Positions 1 through 8,595 of a DNA stretch of 64,000 bases are shown one piece after another. How positions within the stretch are numbered: the first letter of the stretch is position 1; every line of letters starts with the position of its first letter. The notes under the pieces are model-generated. The model was not told the DNA's origin and ran no database searches. It worked only from the letters and a program-made list of their open reading frames with translations. The stretch covers positions 1-64,000 of the forward strand of contig JALIHJ010000019.1 of NCBI GenBank assembly GCA_022984795.1, written 5' to 3'. Both the position numbers and the translations under genes were made by a program. This stretch comes from Fabrea salina. Its lineage: Eukaryota > Ciliophora > Heterotrichea > Heterotrichida > Fabreidae.

Positions 1-575
1 TAACACCCTAACACCCTAACACCCTAACACCCTAACACCCTAACACCCTAACACCCTAACACCCTAACACCCTAACACCCTAACACCCTAACACCCTAAC
101 ACCCCTAACACCCTAACACCCTAACACCCTAACACCCTAACACCCTAACACCCTAACACCCTAACACCCTAACACCCTAACACCCTAACACCCTAACACC
201 CTAACACCCTAACACCCTAACACCCTAACACCCTAACACCCTAACACCCTAACACCCTAACACCCTAACACCCTAACACCCTAACACCCTAACACCCTAA
301 CACCCTAACACCCTAACACCCTAACACCCTAACACCCTAACACCCTAACACCCTAACACCCTAACACCCTAACACCCTAACACCCTAACACCCTAACACC
401 CTAACACCCTAACACCCTAACACCCTAACACCCTAACACCCTAACACCCTAACACCCTAACACCCTAACACCCTAACACCCTAACACCCTAACACCCTAA
501 CACCCTAACACCCTAACACCCAACACTCTAACACCCTAACACCCTAACACCCTAACACCCTAACACCCTAACACC
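1..575. repeat. Telomere, (CCCTAACA)n C-rich strand
   Basis: About 70 uninterrupted copies of the 8-nt unit CCCTAACA run from base 1, read as the C-rich strand from the chromosome end inward. The G-rich strand TGTTAGGG therefore points outward, as telomerase would make it. Two variant spots are visible: an extra C near 102 and a slipped pair of units near 519-530. The array ends sharply at 575. The unit is the one known from heterotrich ciliates, so this is a natural end of a macronuclear chromosome. Confidence 0.97.
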
Positions 576-2682
576 AATAAAAATAAATATCAACATAAAC
601 CCTAACACACTAACATAAAGAAGAAATAGTTAATAATGAAGAGTATGAATATAGATAGAAGTAAAAGTAATATAAAGTGTAAAGAGTAAGTAATAAAGTA
701 TAAGTATCTAAGAGTTAGTTATAGAAGATAAAGAACAACAGGAGTTAATCACACAAGTTAGTAAGTACTTAGTGAAGAAGGTGCTAATACATACAGTGAA
801 TAAGTTAACTAAATAGTAATGGAGTATTGTAAGTTAGTTTGTAGATCAAGTATGAGACATAGTTTAAATCAGTAAAGTAGATGAAGTAATTTCTGAGTAC
901 TTAGAGTAAACAACAGTGTTGGAACTAAGCAATGAATAAGTACATGGAATATGAATGACTTAAAGCATTCAATAGTTTGTGAGTAAACTAGAATGTCTGA
1001 ATACAGTCTACAAGACTAAGCAGAATGCACAAGTAACAGAAAGGTAGATACAAGGTTGCTCATCACTCAGAATAAACTGGTCACTAAATAAGAGTATTGG
1101 TATGTCTGTGAACTAAAGCAAGCACTGGAGTCTTAAGTAATGAGTTGTTAAGTAGTTACTTAGTAGATCACTAAGAGATAACTAAGGCAGTGTCTATTAG
1201 ATGGTGAGTTCTGAATGTTACTCAGTAGAAGACACTCTAGTCATCAAGAATAATTGTGTTGAGTGTTTAATTGAAGTAGGATTAAATTGAGTAGTGGCAA
1301 GAAGTCTAAACCCTAACAACCTTGAATACTTAGTCACTCAACATAGTTCCTTCTCATGAATATGAGCAGTTTAGAGACTTACAAAAGGAATCAATTAGTC
1401 AAGGACTACTAAGTAGTAACCTTCAAAGCACTCACTTCAAACTTGACTCTATTAAATACCTCCAAAGAGTTCTTTAGAGTCTTGTTGGTTGATTGCTTTG
1501 ACAATGCACTTCTCTCAGCAGTCAAGTACTTCTCCAGGATTAGTGTTCTTTGGTCTAAGTCTTTAGTTGTCATCAATGTTCAATGAAGTTAACAAAGTCT
1601 CTTCAGTTGTTCTGAGTATTGAAAGAAAGTATTCAAAACACTTCAAAAGACTGCATTGGGTTGTTTGATTAAGTACTCTTCAAGAGGTTTTCTAGAGAAC
1701 AAAAGTTAAGACTGTGAGTACCTTTAAACGTTATGCACCTTCAAAAACGAAAGTATTCAGTTAAGTTTTAAACTAACATATTTTCTGCACACTATAGATC
1801 TTAATACTTTTAGGCTCAGAAACTCTGGCAACAAAGATCATGATCCTGAAGAAGAACTCAAAATCAAAGAGACTGAAGAAGTAACTACCATAAACAAGTA
1901 GTAAAGCATCTAGTTATTTGCATTCTGTCCTTTGAGTTGTGTAATGAATGCATTGCTACTAGACTTATAGGTAGACAAGAACAAAAACTACATAGTGTGT
2001 AATGTCCTAATTGGTAACTAGAAACAGAACATACACTAAAGGAATTCCAAGTTAGAGAAGTTTGGTAGATCTAAATGTCCTTGATCTTAGAGTGAATTTC
2101 GAAGGAAGTATTAAGTAACAATGCAACCTAAAATTATCTGAGTCTTCTAAAAGACAAGACCCAGGTACAGTCAATAATAGACTCCATAAGTACTTAACAG
2201 GTTTTCTAATTTTAGGTGCTCCAAACAAGTACTTCTGAAGCTAGGATAGAAAGTGGTACTGAACAAAGCACACCATCATAGACTTCTGGTGTATTATTAA
2301 GGGTAGGTAAATGAAGACTTTTAAATGCAATTTCAGTTTTGGATAATCTGAACTCTGTAGAGATGAACTGGGTGTAGCATCCATAAAGTACTTGAGTTAG
2401 AACTCAAAATAAAAGCATGACAAAGAAGTTGTTGAGCTTAACAAAGAAGGACTCAGAAGTAACTGAAAAAGAACACTCAATACAACTTAGCGGTTAGCTT
2501 AAAGAATCCAAGTTGTGATATGCTACTTAAAGACTGCAGAGTCAAACACTTGTTATAGTAATGCTAGTTTAGTAATTTAATTAAATTGGCCAAGTAGTTG
2601 TTGCTGAATATCCCTAAATCATTATGCATCAAGACCCAGCAACAAACAAGTTAATCAATAATTGGATAATTAATAAGATTAG
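576..2682. other. Subtelomeric non-coding region
   Basis: No convincing gene is seen in these 2.1 kb. The first part, about 610-900, is strikingly poor in C on the plus strand and built from words such as AGTAAGTA and AGTTAGTT. Single telomere units survive at 600-607 and 1311-1318. From about 1320 onward the composition resembles coding DNA on the minus strand, but every frame is broken by frequent stops. The longest coding-like piece, 54 codons at 1409-1573, is listed separately. Confidence 0.75.
1409..1573 (-). CDS. Doubtful short ORF, 54 aa
   Basis: This frame starts MTTKDLDQ, is rich in Lys, Leu, Ser and Thr, and ends ALKVTT before a TAG. Its codon use resembles the real genes nearby more than random AT-rich DNA does. 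No family is recognised. In-frame TGA and TAA triplets lie just upstream of the ATG. It may be a remnant exon of a decayed subtelomeric gene or chance. Confidence 0.12.
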   Translation of the reverse strand: MTTKDLDQRTLILEKYLTAERSALSKQSTNKTLKNSLEVFNRVKFEVSALKVTT

Positions 2683-4140
2683 TTATCTTGGTTGGTTAAT
2701 TAATTCTTTTAAGAACTCCGAGTCACCATGCTCTCCAAAGTAAACTCTCAAAACAGATTCAGAGATTCTTGAGTTGAATGTGATGTAATCCTCATCAAAT
2801 CTTCTGATGAAATTCTTCTCAATCAGTCTTAAGAACAACCCTTCCATTTCACCAGGAAATTCCATGACTGAGTCTTTGAAAAGAGGCTTGAGCACTTCTT
2901 CTAGTTCAGCCTCGTCAGTTTTTGAAATCTTAATTTGAGTCCTCAGTGTGGTTAAGCGCTTTTTGATCCTTGCTTTTAAGTACTCCATCAAACTCATGTC
3001 TTTGTAGTTAGAGCAGAAGTCCTTAAAATCTCTGAGTGAGCCATGGTGCTTCAGGTACAACTGCAGGTCTTCATCTGTCATTGACCTGCTATCCATTTCT
3101 GCTACTTGCTTCATCCAGTTGGTGACTTCTTCTCCTTCTGGATAGCTGAATGGGAAACTCTTGACATCAGATCCTTCATCGATTATGCTGAGTGATCCAA
3201 TTCGATCTGGAAGGTGTTGATCGCTACTGACCAGAATCACTTTGGCTAATCCCTTTGCAGCGAAATCGAGTATCAGGTCTTTGATGAAGCAAGCCCCTTC
3301 TGAAGATTTGTAGTCGCCTTGTAGAATGTCTTGCACGTTGTCAAAAATGAGGACTGGCTTCTTTCCTTCCTCAATCAAGTCTTTCAGACAGTCTCCGAGC
3401 ATAATTTTGTTATTTCTTGAGTAACCTTCAGCTCCCAAAACTGAGTAAAGGTTCAGCCATAGATTCTCCTTTTGTTCTCTCAAGTCTACGTACACAGAAA
3501 CAAACTGGGTCTTAGTGTCTGAGTACTTCTTGAGCACTTGAGGGTTGCTAATCACATGGCAAAGTCTCTCCATAAAGGTAGACTTGCCTATGCCTTTGGG
3601 TCCGTAGACCACATCAACCCCCCTTCGGATAGGCTTTTCAAGGTGGTCGATCCACTTTTGAGTGAGTTCAGGGTTTTCAATCAAGGGACCTTCTACTTTG
3701 GGTCCCGGCTTAGACTGGGTCAGAGTCTCTTTGATTTTTTGGACGCTGAATTGAGGGTCTCTAAGCCCGATCTCTATATTATTGTTTTGAATTTGTTCTT
3801 TGTTGAATTTCTTTTGGTTTATGTAGGCCAGGTAGGCCACAAAGAGTGCGAGGAAGGATATAGCTGCATTCGGAGGAATCATTCTTAGCCAAGGAGGGAA
3901 GTTGACGACTTCGTAGATTTCTGTGCCTTCCTCAACAGTGAGGTTGTCTTGCTTGAGCTTTTTCCACACAATGCCGTCACCGCTTGCGAATAAGGACTTT
4001 CCGCCTATTTCAGCGATATTCTCTCCCTGAGTGAACCTTTCGAATCTGAACTTGTAAAGTCTCAAGTCTCCGGAGTATCCCTGGGGAACTCTGAGCTTGT
4101 GGAAGTTGCGGACGACTCGACTGAACATTTTATTAGCCAT
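2683..4140 (-). CDS. Membrane-anchored P-loop (STAND/AAA-type) ATPase, 485 aa
   Basis: Seen: a basic N-terminus (MANKMFSRVVRNFHKL) that could be a mitochondrial presequence, a short beta-rich segment around 45-80, one hydrophobic helix at about 90-107, then an ATPase module with Walker A GPKGIGKST (180-188) and Walker B VLIFD (263-267). The C-terminal 150 residues look like a helical winged-helix lid. This order resembles single-pass ATPases related to archaeal STAND proteins, some of which are mitochondrial. The substrate or partner is unknown. It is the gene closest to the telomere, isolated between two non-coding stretches. The start at 4140 is the first Met and the frame is intact. Confidence 0.8.
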   Translation of the reverse strand: MANKMFSRVVRNFHKLRVPQGYSGDLRLYKFRFERFTQGENIAEIGGKSLFASGDGIVWKKLKQDNLTVEEGTEIYEVVNFPPWLRMIPPNAAISFLALFVAYLAYINQKKFNKEQIQNNNIEIGLRDPQFSVQKIKETLTQSKPGPKVEGPLIENPELTQKWIDHLEKPIRRGVDVVYGPKGIGKSTFMERLCHVISNPQVLKKYSDTKTQFVSVYVDLREQKENLWLNLYSVLGAEGYSRNNKIMLGDCLKDLIEEGKKPVLIFDNVQDILQGDYKSSEGACFIKDLILDFAAKGLAKVILVSSDQHLPDRIGSLSIIDEGSDVKSFPFSYPEGEEVTNWMKQVAEMDSRSMTDEDLQLYLKHHGSLRDFKDFCSNYKDMSLMEYLKARIKKRLTTLRTQIKISKTDEAELEEVLKPLFKDSVMEFPGEMEGLFLRLIEKNFIRRFDEDYITFNSRISESVLRVYFGEHGDSEFLKELINQPR

Positions 4141-5689
4141 TGAATTAGGGGGATATGAGTTTGACTGGGTTATAGCAACTAGGACTTGGTTGAATTAATC
4201 AATGGGTTAGGGTGATGTCTGAAAGATGATCTTGGAGTCACAGCTACGGGATTCTAATTAGCAATGTGAGTTTACTAAGTTAAAGTCTAGGACATAGAAG
4301 GCTGGAGGCAGTGAGTAAACTTGGAAGGTTATGAGTGGACACCCATCGAGAGAAGTCTGAAGAGAACATAGCTGTGAATAAGTAATTAGAGCATCTGCAT
4401 ACTAAGCTAGTAATCACAATGTTCATGCACAGTACAAACAAAGCAAGAAATCAACGAAGACAACTCTGAGTCTCACCTAACAGAACTTAAAACTTAGACA
4501 ACAGATTGATACGAGAAGACGAATAGTTACTTCTCTGTATAGGTTGAATAATTCTTAAAGTAGTCAAAATAAGAAATGATTTGATGGACTTTGCAATGCT
4601 TAGACTTTGCTTTGTAGAGCGTATGCTTGCAAGGTAGTTAGAAGAAGAGCTTGATGTCGTGACTAGTTGTGTGAAGGGCTATTGAGTTAACTAGCAGGGG
4701 TTTAAAACCACTGGGAACTTCTTCACAAAGAAGCAAAAGGCAAACACACACAGATTGCAACAAAAGAAAGGGGATTGAAGCGAGGAACAACCAAGGAAGC
4801 TAACACTAGATTATTAAACAGAAGGAAACAAGAAATGCTGGTTAGGGTGAATTGAGCAATTTCTACCTAGACTGAAGTCTAAAGGTTTTTGTTCAGTTGA
4901 AATAACTTACTAATTCTAGCAAGGTTTTTAGAGACCTAGTGAAAGCACACCCTAACAATAAGGAAGCAATAAACAAACAGAATAACAACTCATTAAACTT
5001 CTTAAATTTGAGTTCTAATTCTAAAGTATGTAAGTCTATTGCAGTGTGGATGCTTTAAGCTTGGGATTTAAGAACCCTAACACCCTAGCATTCAATCAAA
5101 AGGAGTGGGAATATTAGTATAAATACTAGTGTTCTAACTTCTACATACAAGCAATCAAACTCTGAATATTGCCTATCCTTAGTCTTTATGTAAATGGAAA
5201 GTAACCCAGTACTTGCATTAGACTCAGAGGTGTGTAAAGACTCACTCGGTACATTTGTTTGGTCTATCTCCAAGAATTACAATGACTCAGAACTTTCTCA
5301 AAAAGAACACTCAGTAACACTTTGAAGAGACTCAAGAAAGTAAATGGTAACCAGTTAGAGACTCAGTTATTAGGGTTCAAGAACTAGCTGAGTTTGTACT
5401 GCATAATCCTAATTGGAATGAATCTCTAGAAAGTTTCAGGAAGAACTACAAACAAGGAATTGATAAAGAACAGAAGTCATTCAAGATGAAGAAGCTTTCT
5501 GGATGCTTCATCAAATCAATAAACTAAACACTCTAAGTAGTCTATTAAGAGTAATGCAAAACACTTGATAGCTAAACAACATCAAGTAGCAAAGACGACA
5601 ATAACTTTGAAAGTACTTGTGCTAAGTAGACTGTTCAAGCATGCATTTAACTACTCTTACTGAATTACTTAAAGTAGATAGAATTATTA
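4141..5689. other. Second subtelomeric non-coding stretch
   Basis: Non-coding by appearance, with stops frequent in all frames. Telomere-like words are scattered in both orientations: near 4204-4213 and 4840-4850 (minus sense), 4950-4957, and 13 nt CCCTAACACCCTA at 5075-5087. A 62-codon minus-strand frame at 5085-5273 starts inside the last of these and ends in a hydrophobic run. I do not consider it a gene. Confidence 0.7.
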
Positions 5690-6487
5690 CTACTCATGCA
5701 ATCCACAGAAGGGCCTGTCTCTGTGTTTGAGAGTCATACTGAGTTTGTTGCTTCTGTCCATGTTGAGTTGTTGGAATCTTTGGTCAATTCCATCAACCCA
5801 ACTGTTGGGGTCCAGGATCATCCTTGCTGCGTCTTCAACCACTACTTGGGACCTTGTTTCTTGTTCTCCTAGTAGTTTCTCCTCCATGTAGAATCCAGTT
5901 TCCTCGTTGTACTTGAAGTTGTCTGGTGAGTTTTCAAGTCTTACAAACTCAATTCCTCTGCCCAGTTTAGCTCTAGCCAGGACATGAGCAAACTCGTGTA
6001 TGAAGCAGATCAGAATTGAAGCAGTGCCTAAGTCAGTATCTTCTTCGTACTTAGGCTTCTTACACGGAGTTTCACCAGAGTTAGAGTCTTTGGGAGCACT
6101 TAGGTAGTCCTTGATGATTAAGTTGCCAGTCATCAAGGACACTCCGCATATCCCAAATACATTGTAGTCGCACAAGAAAGTCTTGTCTAGAGTAGCTTGA
6201 AGTATTTGGGTGTAGTTGTCGTCTAGCTCTAACTCTTCGGAGTACTTTTGCTTCACAAACTCAGTGTTCATGACACTGAATATTGAGTTCTTGGTGCTTT
6301 CTGGAATAGGCTTTGTCACGGAGGAGTTGTGGTATTCTAGCTTGAGAAGTGTAGTTTCGAACATGTAGGCTATTGGACACCTGAAGTCAAAGTAGTACAG
6401 GAATCTGTCACAGAAAAAGATTTCCATGAGTCTGTCTTGAATGCTTTTGATCTTAAGCCAGATTCCTAACAAACTGACTTGCTGCAT
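5690..6487 (-). CDS. Putative HExxH zinc metallopeptidase, unresolved N-terminus
   Basis: The 265-residue frame carries ILICFIHEFAHVLAR, with HEFAH at about 164-168. This is the zinc-binding HExxH signature in a hydrophobic helix, as in gluzincins. A third zinc ligand is not obvious, although acidic residues follow (about 180-200). No named family is recognised. The first ATG is at 6487, but the same frame stays open and coding-like for about 50 more codons upstream, to a TAA near 6640 (for example YKGTALVIQTLFNKLDEEDF). No ATG occurs there in frame. The ATG near 6635 is in a different frame, and I found no 15- or 16-nt GT..AG intron joining them. The 5' end is therefore uncertain: a shifted frame, an assembly error, or a true start at 6487. 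Confidence 0.6.
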   Translation of the reverse strand: MQQVSLLGIWLKIKSIQDRLMEIFFCDRFLYYFDFRCPIAYMFETTLLKLEYHNSSVTKPIPESTKNSIFSVMNTEFVKQKYSEELELDDNYTQILQATLDKTFLCDYNVFGICGVSLMTGNLIIKDYLSAPKDSNSGETPCKKPKYEEDTDLGTASILICFIHEFAHVLARAKLGRGIEFVRLENSPDNFKYNEETGFYMEEKLLGEQETRSQVVVEDAARMILDPNSWVDGIDQRFQQLNMDRSNKLSMTLKHRDRPFCGLHE

Positions 6488-6729
6488 GTAGTTCCAGGTG
6501 ACTCCAAAGTCTTCAACTCTGCAGCTGAGGAAGTCTTCTTCATCCAGCTTATTGAAGAGTGTCTGGATTACTAAGGCAGTTCCTTTGTAGTTTCCTCTGA
6601 GTCGAGTTGAGTAGGAAGTAATTTGTGGTTTCCATAAATCTTAAGAAACCTTTCTAGGGAGTTATTCTGGGCCTTCTATCTTATATTTAAAGCCAATAAG
6701 TGAAGCTTTGAAGCATTAGGACATTAAAA

Positions 6730-8010
6730 TTAAAGAAGAGGTTCAATGAACTCTGCTGGGATTTCACCTGGTTTGTAGCTTTCTTGAACGCGCCAACTCA
6801 AAAGGATGCTGAGCACTACCACAAAAGCTTGAGCGATGTAGGCCTGGAAGTACCCCACTGAGTCTGCCATAAGTTTTATGAGGATTACACTGACTGATGC
6901 AATGCCTACTCCACTATACACGAAAGGCCATACTTGAGAAGAAAGCTCTTCAAATATCTTTCCAGTTTGAACTGCTATGCAGGGGTAGTGAGCAGATCCC
7001 ACAAAAAACACCGAAATGATGAGTACTGCATAGGTCGCCTTGGCCCCTACTGCGTACCATATTAAAATGTTTGCTAGGATTTCGAAGCTCATGCACAGAG
7101 TCATTACGGTTTTGAAAGGGAAGTAGTCCAAAAGAGTGGGCCAGAAGCACCTGCCAAGCACCCCGACTATATTGGCGACTGATCCTAGATAGGCTAAAAA
7201 GTGGTCGTCTTGTATATACAGGATTCCGAAGGACTTGTAATAGGCCGTTATAAAGTACCAAAAGACAAGTGATGCAGAAACAAAGAAAAACATGTTCCAC
7301 ACGTTGCTCATTTTAAGGAATTCCTTGACTGGAAGTCCGGGAGTGGAATTAGTCCGCATTTGTGAGCGAATAGGACGAACCAAAGCAAAGGCAATTAGAG
7401 CTAATGCTGAAAAAATACAGCCTATCCAGAAAAAGGCACTAGGAACGTTCCCATCGACTTCGGATCCGAAGAAGACATTATTCCCGCTTCGCACAGGAGA
7501 GACATTGTACGGGTTTGCAATGTAAGTAAAAATGAGACCAAAGATCATACAAGCAGTGCTGTAACCAGCCATAATGATGCCAGTGATTTTGCCCTTAGAT
7601 TCAGGAAAGTAATCCCAGCCAGGCTGTAGTGAAGTTATAGAAATTATACCTGCTCCTATTCCTAATAAGCCTGAGTATCCGAAGACGAACAAGTAAGGAT
7701 CAGAAGTAGCTGAGCAAAGCAGGTAAGCTGCTGAAACAAGTAACCCGCCTAAAAGTAAGCATAGTCTCACCCCCAGCTTCCTTGAGAGTATCGGAGCAAC
7801 TACTGTACCTAGAATTTCTGATATCAGTGAAAAAGACTGTGCGCCGTAGACCAGAGAAGAATTTGCACCGGAGTCAGTAGAAGACAAGTAAGATGCTGCG
7901 TAGGGCAAAAGGGCTCCCCAGTTCATGATGTTGCCTGAAATCAAATTGAGAAGGAGACCTCCTACCACTGTCATCACTCCGTTAACTTTTTTGCTATTTG
8001 TAAGAGTCAT
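6730..8010 (-). CDS. Major facilitator superfamily transporter, 426 aa
   Basis: Twelve hydrophobic segments span the protein, with a longer cytoplasmic loop after the sixth. The N-terminal helix contains NGVMTVVGGLLLNLISGNIMNWG. The run LSRKLGVRLCLLLGG matches the basic MFS loop between helices 2 and 3. Overall it resembles the monocarboxylate / oxalate-formate antiporter branch, though the substrate cannot be read from sequence. The start at 8010 is the only plausible Met (ATAATAATG context). The stop is TAA at 6730. A 585-bp gap lies upstream. Confidence 0.85.
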   Translation of the reverse strand: MTLTNSKKVNGVMTVVGGLLLNLISGNIMNWGALLPYAASYLSSTDSGANSSLVYGAQSFSLISEILGTVVAPILSRKLGVRLCLLLGGLLVSAAYLLCSATSDPYLFVFGYSGLLGIGAGIISITSLQPGWDYFPESKGKITGIIMAGYSTACMIFGLIFTYIANPYNVSPVRSGNNVFFGSEVDGNVPSAFFWIGCIFSALALIAFALVRPIRSQMRTNSTPGLPVKEFLKMSNVWNMFFFVSASLVFWYFITAYYKSFGILYIQDDHFLAYLGSVANIVGVLGRCFWPTLLDYFPFKTVMTLCMSFEILANILIWYAVGAKATYAVLIISVFFVGSAHYPCIAVQTGKIFEELSSQVWPFVYSGVGIASVSVILIKLMADSVGYFQAYIAQAFVVVLSILLSWRVQESYKPGEIPAEFIEPLL

Positions 8011-8595
8011 TATTATTCGAGATTAATCCATTTAAAAATTTGTTTTTACCTGCGTTTTTTGTCCAGTGAATTCGTTCAAAGAAAAATGGTAACCTGTTAA
8101 ATTCGTTAGGACTGGCTAGCTTCGGTCAAATAGCTGTATTTGGATTCGTGTTTAATCTGGCATTTTCTTGTTAAGTTAAGTAATGTTTAGTTTAGTTCAA
8201 CCGGTGCGGTCAGTACTGATGGTTAGCAACTTGGGGTACTTGGACTGAAAAAAGATCAGTTGTGGAGGATTCTGAAGCAAGAAGCGGTACGGTTTACGTA
8301 TGCCTGTGAACAATTAGTTGGACTGGGGCTTAGGAACTATTGTGCTTGCCAGAACGTTTAATTTAAATTTGACTGAAATGCCTAAGGGCAAATTAAATTT
8401 ATGATGAAATAGCTTCTGAGTATCGGTATAATTGTCCGAGACCTTGTGTTTGATGTTTTAAGTGCTCTTGTGGACCAACTGGATTTAGTATTGTGCTTGA
8501 GTTGATAGATGCCTATGAGTCGTTGCTCCATGAGTGGTTTTTTCGTCTTTTGTACTCTTTTATGCAGTTTAAGTTAAATAGATTGTTGAGTTAAA
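8011..8595. other. Longest gap in the gene-dense part; possible ncRNA site
   Basis: No protein frame is supported. Base composition is more balanced than in the subtelomere, and T6 runs sit near both ends. A small hairpin is visible around 8357-8397 (TTTAATTT pairing with AAATTAAA, with TGCC-TAAG-GGCA in the loop). An ATGATGA word, like a snoRNA C box, follows at about 8401, but no properly spaced D box is seen. Given gaps of 0-110 bp elsewhere, this space may hold an RNA gene plus the promoters of its neighbours, but nothing is proven. Confidence 0.35.

Noticed and set aside
5075-5087. CCCTAACACCCTA as the template of a telomerase RNA gene
   Set aside because: The length (about 1.6 repeats) fits a template, but similar words are scattered through the subtelomere, no Pol III promoter or terminator T-run flanks it, and no pseudoknot-like pairing is apparent. 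A degenerate telomere remnant is simpler.
5085-5273. 62-aa minus-strand ORF
   Set aside because: No homology, overlaps a telomere-like word, in a region of random-looking frames.
8401-8440. C/D box snoRNA
   Set aside because: A C-box-like ATGATGA is followed by CTGA only a few bases later, leaving no guide region, and no terminal stem brings C and D together.
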